Below, piece after piece: positions 60,170-64,000 of a DNA stretch of 64,000 nucleotides. Origin of the DNA: Paenibacillus selenitireducens (GTDB lineage Bacteria; Bacillota; Bacilli; Paenibacillales; Paenibacillaceae); contig NZ_MSZX01000002.1 of the NCBI RefSeq assembly GCF_002021565.1, positions 186,027 through 250,026 on the forward strand, written 5' to 3'. A program made the position numbers and the translations under genes. The notes below the pieces were generated by a model. The model worked only from the letters and a program-made list of their open reading frames with translations. It was not told the DNA's origin and ran no database searches. Positions within the stretch are counted from its first letter, which is position 1, and each line of letters begins with the position of its first letter.

Positions 60170-60556
60170 ATGAGAGAACAAGCGTATCTCCATATGCTGG
60201 ATGCTACGGCAAAGATGCAGTGGAATGTTGCCATGATTCTAGAGGCGAAGGCCATTGAAGCAGAGAAGGTGCGCAATTGGGCGCTGAATCATCTATCCGA
60301 GCACGCTTTTACGAGTCATGTCGAACAGTTGAAGGAAACGCTAGGTATTCACGATCAGCTCGTGGAAGTCATAGACGCGTTGACGAAGCTTGAAATGGGA
60401 CTTGCGCATAATCTAAAAATCATTCTGAACCGTGAAGCGGATGGCGGCATGGGGATGGGTGGATTTGGTGGCATGGGCGGAGGATTTGAAGATCAGTTTG
60501 GAATGGGAGATTTGGATGATGGATCTTCATCGCCAGGAATGGGCAGCAAGGGTTAG
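60170..60556 (+). CDS. Small helical protein with Gly/Met-rich tail (2 of 3)
   Basis: 128 residues. Residues 1-90 are helical ('MLDATAKMQWNVAMILEAKA') and distantly similar in pattern to its neighbour; residues ~91-128 are a Gly/Met/Phe-rich disordered tail (GGMGMGGFGGMGGGFEDQFG). ATG 60170 with GAGAGGTAA upstream. The next gene starts inside its 3' end in another frame. Confidence 0.75.
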   Translation: MREQAYLHMLDATAKMQWNVAMILEAKAIEAEKVRNWALNHLSEHAFTSHVEQLKETLGIHDQLVEVIDALTKLEMGLAHNLKIILNREADGGMGMGGFGGMGGGFEDQFGMGDLDDGSSSPGMGSKG

Positions 60557-60878
60557 TCTAATTAAAGCGATTGCGAACAGTCAAACTGCGTTATCGCGCA
60601 TATTACATTCGGTCGCGGATGTTGCAGAGCAGTCTAGCTCCAAAGAGCTTGCCAAGAAGTTATGTGACAATATCCAAACGTTGACCACATATCAAAGAGC
60701 GTTGTGCCAAATGGCGCCGGGATTACGGTTCAAACAACGACCTAAAAAGGGAACTCCTACAAAACCATGGATCCATGCAGCTTCCTTCCGAGCACAACAT
60801 GCAACCCGAGGAGTACAGGAGGAATTTGTGAATGCCAAAAACAAAAGGAAGAAAAAAAACGCTAAAGCGAAAAGGTAA
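60519..60878 (+). CDS. Small helical protein with basic tail (3 of 3)
   Basis: 119 residues from ATG 60519 (GGGAG ten bases upstream), overlapping the previous gene by 38 bases. Residues 1-75 are helical ('IKAIANSQTALSRILHSVAD'), the tail is Lys/Arg-rich (RPKKGTPTKP ... KNKRKKKNAKAKR). It overlaps the next gene by 47 bases. Most of the frame is not shared with other genes, so it is probably real, but the exact start is uncertain. Confidence 0.65.
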   Translation: MDLHRQEWAARVSLIKAIANSQTALSRILHSVADVAEQSSSKELAKKLCDNIQTLTTYQRALCQMAPGLRFKQRPKKGTPTKPWIHAASFRAQHATRGVQEEFVNAKNKRKKKNAKAKR

Positions 60879-61167
60879 AGTTTCGCGAAAAGTGAAGAAG
60901 GTAAGCCGGGGTAATAAACGCAGGTTGAAACGCGGCGTGAAACGGGTCCTGAAACGCGGTCTGCGTAAGAAAACGGCGAGAAAGAAACGCGCGAAGAAAT
61001 CCCGTAAGCATGTGCATGTCGATCCACCTGCGCAGCTGGTGGAATCTCAGCACACGCACCATCACGGGGAGTTTAATGAAGAGTTCGATAAAGCGTATAA
61101 CGAAGGTTTTAATGCCGGCTTCGCACAAGGCTTCGAGGATGGTCATAAAATCGCGTATAACGAGTAA
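60832..61167 (+). CDS. Extremely basic small protein with G-x3 tag
   Basis: 111 residues. 34 of the first 60 residues are Lys or Arg (RKKTLKRKGKVSRKVKKVSR and onward); then a His-rich linker (HTHHHGE) and the tag FDKAYNEGFNAGFAQGFEDG with Gly 92, 96, 100 and 104. ATG 60832 follows CAGGAGGAATTTGTGA. It is histone-like in charge but has no DNA-binding domain; it may bind an acidic surface polymer and present the tag. Confidence 0.8.
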   Translation: MPKTKGRKKTLKRKGKVSRKVKKVSRGNKRRLKRGVKRVLKRGLRKKTARKKRAKKSRKHVHVDPPAQLVESQHTHHHGEFNEEFDKAYNEGFNAGFAQGFEDGHKIAYNE

Positions 61168-61200
61168 TCACCCGCTTCTATCGTCCCATACCGTACCTCT

Positions 61201-61234
61201 AATAGCATCTCCCTACATCCCGGGAGGTGCTATT
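61201..61234 (+). terminator. Long hairpin after the small-protein group
   Basis: AATAGCATCTCCC pairs over 13 positions with GGGAGGTGCTATT (one G-T), followed by CTATGTTCTTCT. The stem is strong, the T-tract poor. Confidence 0.65.
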
Positions 61235-61409
61235 CTATGTTCTTCTAGGTTCCCTTCTCATTTCCCAGAAGTTTTCGCTATGCCTGTACATTCCGTGTAT
61301 TCCGTACTGGTTATTCGCCAATTTTGGCTTCCTATGGATAAGCGTCCATGATGCATCTGTCGCTAGTGCATATATAGTATAAAGACCTATCAATCCAATT
61401 ATAGACAGG

Positions 61410-62516
61410 ATGAATGCTGTGGAAGAGACGGATCAACACTTGACGTACAGCGGACGGGATGAGGGGTATAGGCTTGGGTATACAGATGGATATCGCATCG
61501 GAGGTTGCGAGGCGATCGTCAAGCATGTTGCTGAAGAGAGTTACTCGCTTCGCAACATGAAGGTTGTGTATGTGCCTCAAGGTTTTGATGCTATTGATCT
61601 TGGCGTGTCCGAGACACTTCGCCATTTGGTGAAGGTATTCGTCAAAGCGAGCGCAGACGAGATGCTGACCACGGTGAAGAAAGAGAAGCCGGACTTGGTG
61701 CTTGTCATGAACGGATTGCATGTTTTTCCTCCGACACATCATGACCATCTAGATCAAATCCGGAAGATGGGCATCAAGACGGCCATCTGGTTCGCAGATG
61801 ATCCTTATTTTACGGACGACACGGCCAGTAATGCGCTGCACTATGATTATGTATTCACCCATGAGCAGAATTGTGTTGCCTTCTATCAAACCCAAGGCTG
61901 CAGCCATGTATATTATTTACCGTTAGCCATGACTCCGTTGACATTTCATCCCAAACGAGTAGCGCCTAAATATGTATCGGATGTATGTTTTATCGGGAAT
62001 GCGTTCTGGAATCGTGTTACGTTGTTTGATGCCTTAGCACCCTATTTGGCAACGAAGAAGACGATTATTGCAGGAGGGCATTGGGATCGCTTAAGCAGCT
62101 ACTCCTTATTGCAAGATAAAATCGTCAACGGCTGGGTTCCCATAGAAGAAACAGCGAACTACTACAATGGCGCTAAAATTGTCATCAACGTGCATCGGCC
62201 CCATGAAGCGGGCTCAGACAATCGCAACGGCAGGAATATTACAGGCTGTTCCATTAACCCGCGAACTTATGAAATTGCAGGTTGCGGAACATTGCAGATC
62301 ACTGACATTCGGCAAGATTTAACGAGTTATTACAGACCTGGTTATGACATAGAGACATTTACATCCCCCGACGAATTGCAGGAGAAGATTGAATTTTACT
62401 TACAGCACGAAGAGGAACGAAGAACCATTGCGCTTCGGAGTCTGAAGACAACGCGAAGTAAGCATTCATACACCGATAGACTCAAGCGTCTGCTAGAAGT
62501 TGTAAGAAGCAAATAG
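61410..62516 (+). CDS. CgeB-like glycosyltransferase with G-x3 tag, paralogue 1
   Basis: 368 residues. Tag at 15-31 (GRDEGYRLGYTDGYRIG, Gly 15/19/23/27/31). Then a CgeB/DUF3880-type N-terminal half ('KPDLVLVMNGLHVFPPTHHD', TAIWFADDPYFTDD) and a C-terminal GT-B domain ('DVCFIGNAFWNRVTLFDALA', NPRTYEIAGCGTLQITD, DELQEKIEFYL). B. subtilis CgeB belongs to the sigma-K/GerE-controlled cge genes that shape the outermost spore layer. ATG 61410 is taken; GTG 61419, nine bases after ACAGG, is possible. Confidence 0.85.
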   Translation: MNAVEETDQHLTYSGRDEGYRLGYTDGYRIGGCEAIVKHVAEESYSLRNMKVVYVPQGFDAIDLGVSETLRHLVKVFVKASADEMLTTVKKEKPDLVLVMNGLHVFPPTHHDHLDQIRKMGIKTAIWFADDPYFTDDTASNALHYDYVFTHEQNCVAFYQTQGCSHVYYLPLAMTPLTFHPKRVAPKYVSDVCFIGNAFWNRVTLFDALAPYLATKKTIIAGGHWDRLSSYSLLQDKIVNGWVPIEETANYYNGAKIVINVHRPHEAGSDNRNGRNITGCSINPRTYEIAGCGTLQITDIRQDLTSYYRPGYDIETFTSPDELQEKIEFYLQHEEERRTIALRSLKTTRSKHSYTDRLKRLLEVVRSK

Positions 62517-62568
62517 TGTCCACGTTTCACAACCCCTAACGATAAAATTCATATGAAGGAGTGGCGTC

Positions 62569-63834
62569 ATGACATTTCGTTTTTCAACTGGCGTGGTCTT
62601 ATCCAAAAAACTCATGAATCGCTATTCGACAGGGTTCTCCAAGTCTAGAATGAAATCCAAAGCCAATTCAAAACGGAAAGGAACCGAGCAAACGGATCAT
62701 TCAAACACCCCTGTGAAATCTGAGGCATCCGACAGAGCATTTGGTCCGGTGGAGGAAGCTAGACGCCAAGGCAGAGAACACGGATTCGATCATGGCTTCA
62801 ATGAAGGCTATTTAAGAGGACATGCGAATGTGATTTTCAATACGGCACAAGAGCATATCCCGGTTCGACCGATCCATGTTCTTTACGTATCGACGGGCAA
62901 AGGATTTCCGTACTCTCCAATTGATGAAGCGATTGTTACAACGCTGCAAAGCATGGTAGCCAAAGTTACACCGACAGATCCAAGACAACCGGTCGCTGCG
63001 CAGGCAGCTGAGCTGCGTCCTGATTTGGTGCTGGTGGTGGATGGGATGGAGCTGAAGATCGAACAAGTTCATGAAATCCGGGCCCATGGCATACGGACGG
63101 CGATATGGCTCACCGATGATCCGTATTATACGGATATTACTTCTCATATTGTACCGCAGTACGATCATGTATTTACGTTGGAGTTGAATAGTGTTCCTTA
63201 TTATCAATCACTAGGACACAAAAGTGTACACTATCTCGCCTTCGGCTTCCACCCGGAACAATACAGACCGATTTCTACGATTTCAAAGTTGCGGCGGGAT
63301 GTGAGCTTCATAGGGTCGGGATATTGGAACCGCGTAGCATACTTCGATCAATTGACACCTTACTTGGCCAAGAAGAATGTTGTTCTTTCCGGACTATGGT
63401 GGGATCGATTGCGTGATTATGAAACGATGCAATCCAAGATCGAATTGGATAAATGGATGGGTCCGCAAGAAACCTCAGATATTTATAACGGTTCGAAAAT
63501 TGTTATCAACATGCACCGCGCCCATGACGATACGAGCGTAAACAGTAATACGACGAAAATTACAGCCCTTTCGCCTAACATTCGGACCTTTGAAATCTCG
63601 GCTTCAGGCACGCTGCAACTGACAGATATTCGTGATGATTTGGCTCGCTATTATACACCGGGGGTAGAAATTGAAACGTATTCTTCGCCGGAGGAATTAA
63701 TCGAGAAGGTTGAATTCTATCTCAATCATGAGAAGGAGCGCCGTGAAATTGCGCTGCGCGCATTGAAACGCTCCATCCGTGAACATACGTATCACAAGCG
63801 CCTGAATACCTTGTTATCCAAAATTTATGATTAG
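62569..63834 (+). CDS. CgeB-like glycosyltransferase with G-x3 tag, paralogue 2
   Basis: 421 residues. A basic, low-complexity head (1-60), the tag at 68-84 (GREHGFDHGFNEGYLRG, Gly 68/72/76/80/84), then the same two-part CgeB architecture as the preceding gene: RPDLVLVVDGMELKIEQ, TAIWLTDDPYYTDIT, 'VSFIGSGYWNRVAYFDQLTP', NIRTFEISASGTLQLTD. ATG 62569 follows GAAGGAG. A tandem duplicate of the gene at 61410, with a longer head. Confidence 0.87.
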   Translation: MTFRFSTGVVLSKKLMNRYSTGFSKSRMKSKANSKRKGTEQTDHSNTPVKSEASDRAFGPVEEARRQGREHGFDHGFNEGYLRGHANVIFNTAQEHIPVRPIHVLYVSTGKGFPYSPIDEAIVTTLQSMVAKVTPTDPRQPVAAQAAELRPDLVLVVDGMELKIEQVHEIRAHGIRTAIWLTDDPYYTDITSHIVPQYDHVFTLELNSVPYYQSLGHKSVHYLAFGFHPEQYRPISTISKLRRDVSFIGSGYWNRVAYFDQLTPYLAKKNVVLSGLWWDRLRDYETMQSKIELDKWMGPQETSDIYNGSKIVINMHRAHDDTSVNSNTTKITALSPNIRTFEISASGTLQLTDIRDDLARYYTPGVEIETYSSPEELIEKVEFYLNHEKERREIALRALKRSIREHTYHKRLNTLLSKIYD

Positions 63835-63856
63835 ACACGCATGAATGGCTCGCATG

Positions 63857-63888
63857 CCGGTATGACGCACGTTATACCGGTTTTTTCT
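63857..63888 (+). terminator. Terminator closing the cluster
   Basis: CCGGTATGA-CGCACG-TTATACCGG followed by six T residues, 22 bases after the last CgeB-like gene. Confidence 0.88.
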
Positions 63889-63984
63889 GTTCTTAGAAAT
63901 AGGACAAAGAGGAAATTTGTACGAATGGTTAGGGTTCATATGTCGTGCCGATGAGTTTGTCCCCCTAATATATTGTACTACCAG

Positions 63985-64000
63985 TGGAAAGGGGTGAACG
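63985..64000 (+). promoter_or_regulatory. Ribosome binding site-like end of window
   Basis: GGAAAGGGGTGAACG at the right edge looks like a ribosome binding site for a gene starting at or just beyond base 64000. GTG 63994 is too close to the GGGG to be its start. Confidence 0.3.

Noticed and set aside
60832-61014. Possible histone-like or ribosomal protein because of extreme Lys/Arg content
   Set aside because: No histone, HU or ribosomal motif is present, and the C-terminal tag and context tie it to the glycosylation cluster.
1-64000. tRNA, rRNA, CRISPR arrays and replication origin
   Set aside because: Looked for conserved tRNA T-loop/CCA patterns, rRNA stretches, repeat-spacer arrays and DnaA-box clusters while reading; none stood out.

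Overview
This window looks like chromosome from an endospore-forming Firmicute of the Paenibacillaceae, most likely Paenibacillus. The grounds are Gram-positive ribosome binding sites (AGGAGG/GGAGG) in front of most genes, the ccpN-yqfL and des-desK-desR arrangements, YheC/YheD and CgeB type sporulation proteins, and a large spore-surface type glycosylation cluster built around a giant decapeptide-repeat protein. No rRNA, tRNA, CRISPR array or intact transposon was seen.

Layout. 1-953: C-terminal part of an AraC-type response regulator cut by the left edge. 1.4-8.4 kb: a LysR regulator followed by a cystine/sulfur operon (lipoprotein, two permeases, ATPase, flavin monooxygenase, M20 amidohydrolase) resembling the B. 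subtilis ytmI (S-(2-succino)cysteine) operon, but with its acetyltransferase gene reduced to an N-terminal stub. 8.4-13.2 kb (minus strand): a TPP riboswitch with a terminator controls a thiamine-precursor ABC transporter and runs on into tatD and rpiA. 13.2-16.3 kb: a gluconeogenesis control group, glpX diverging from an SR1P-like peptide gene, ccpN and yqfL, with CcpN-like operator sequences between glpX and the peptide gene. 16.5-21 kb: a dapA-like gene and divergent LysR gene, an AT-rich acetyltransferase, a repeat-rich non-coding stretch and a two-domain lipoprotein.

21.2-29.3 kb: a compact five-gene operon of unknown function: SWIM zinc finger protein, HEAT-like repeat protein, MoxR-type AAA+ ATPase, a DUF5682 protein with TraB/ChaN-like motifs, and a MIDAS-containing VWA protein. 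29.3-32.3 kb: des-desK-desR membrane fluidity system. 32.4-39.4 kb: an RND pump and TetR regulator embedded among decaying genes (histidine kinase, MmyB-like regulator, MFS transporter). 39.7-44.2 kb: aminotransferase, PNPOx-like protein, MocR regulator and AraC regulator. 44.2-45.6 kb: a CD3324-family protein, a sugar kinase remnant and a probable type I toxin with antisense RNA. 45.6-47.7 kb: psd and a YheC/YheD protein.

47.8-63.9 kb: the spore-surface type cluster: a GT4 enzyme, a 1530-residue protein made largely of about 119 tandem 10-residue units, four GT2 enzymes, a sugar nucleotidyltransferase, a GT-D enzyme, three small helical proteins, one extremely basic small protein and two CgeB-like glycosyltransferases. 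Five of these proteins carry the same G-x3-G-x3-G aromatic/glycine tag, and many have Lys/Arg-rich tails, suggesting a common docking scheme. Sigma-K-like promoter sequences precede several transcription units. I consider this tag-plus-repeat-protein system and the five-gene MoxR/VWA operon the two most interesting parts of the window.
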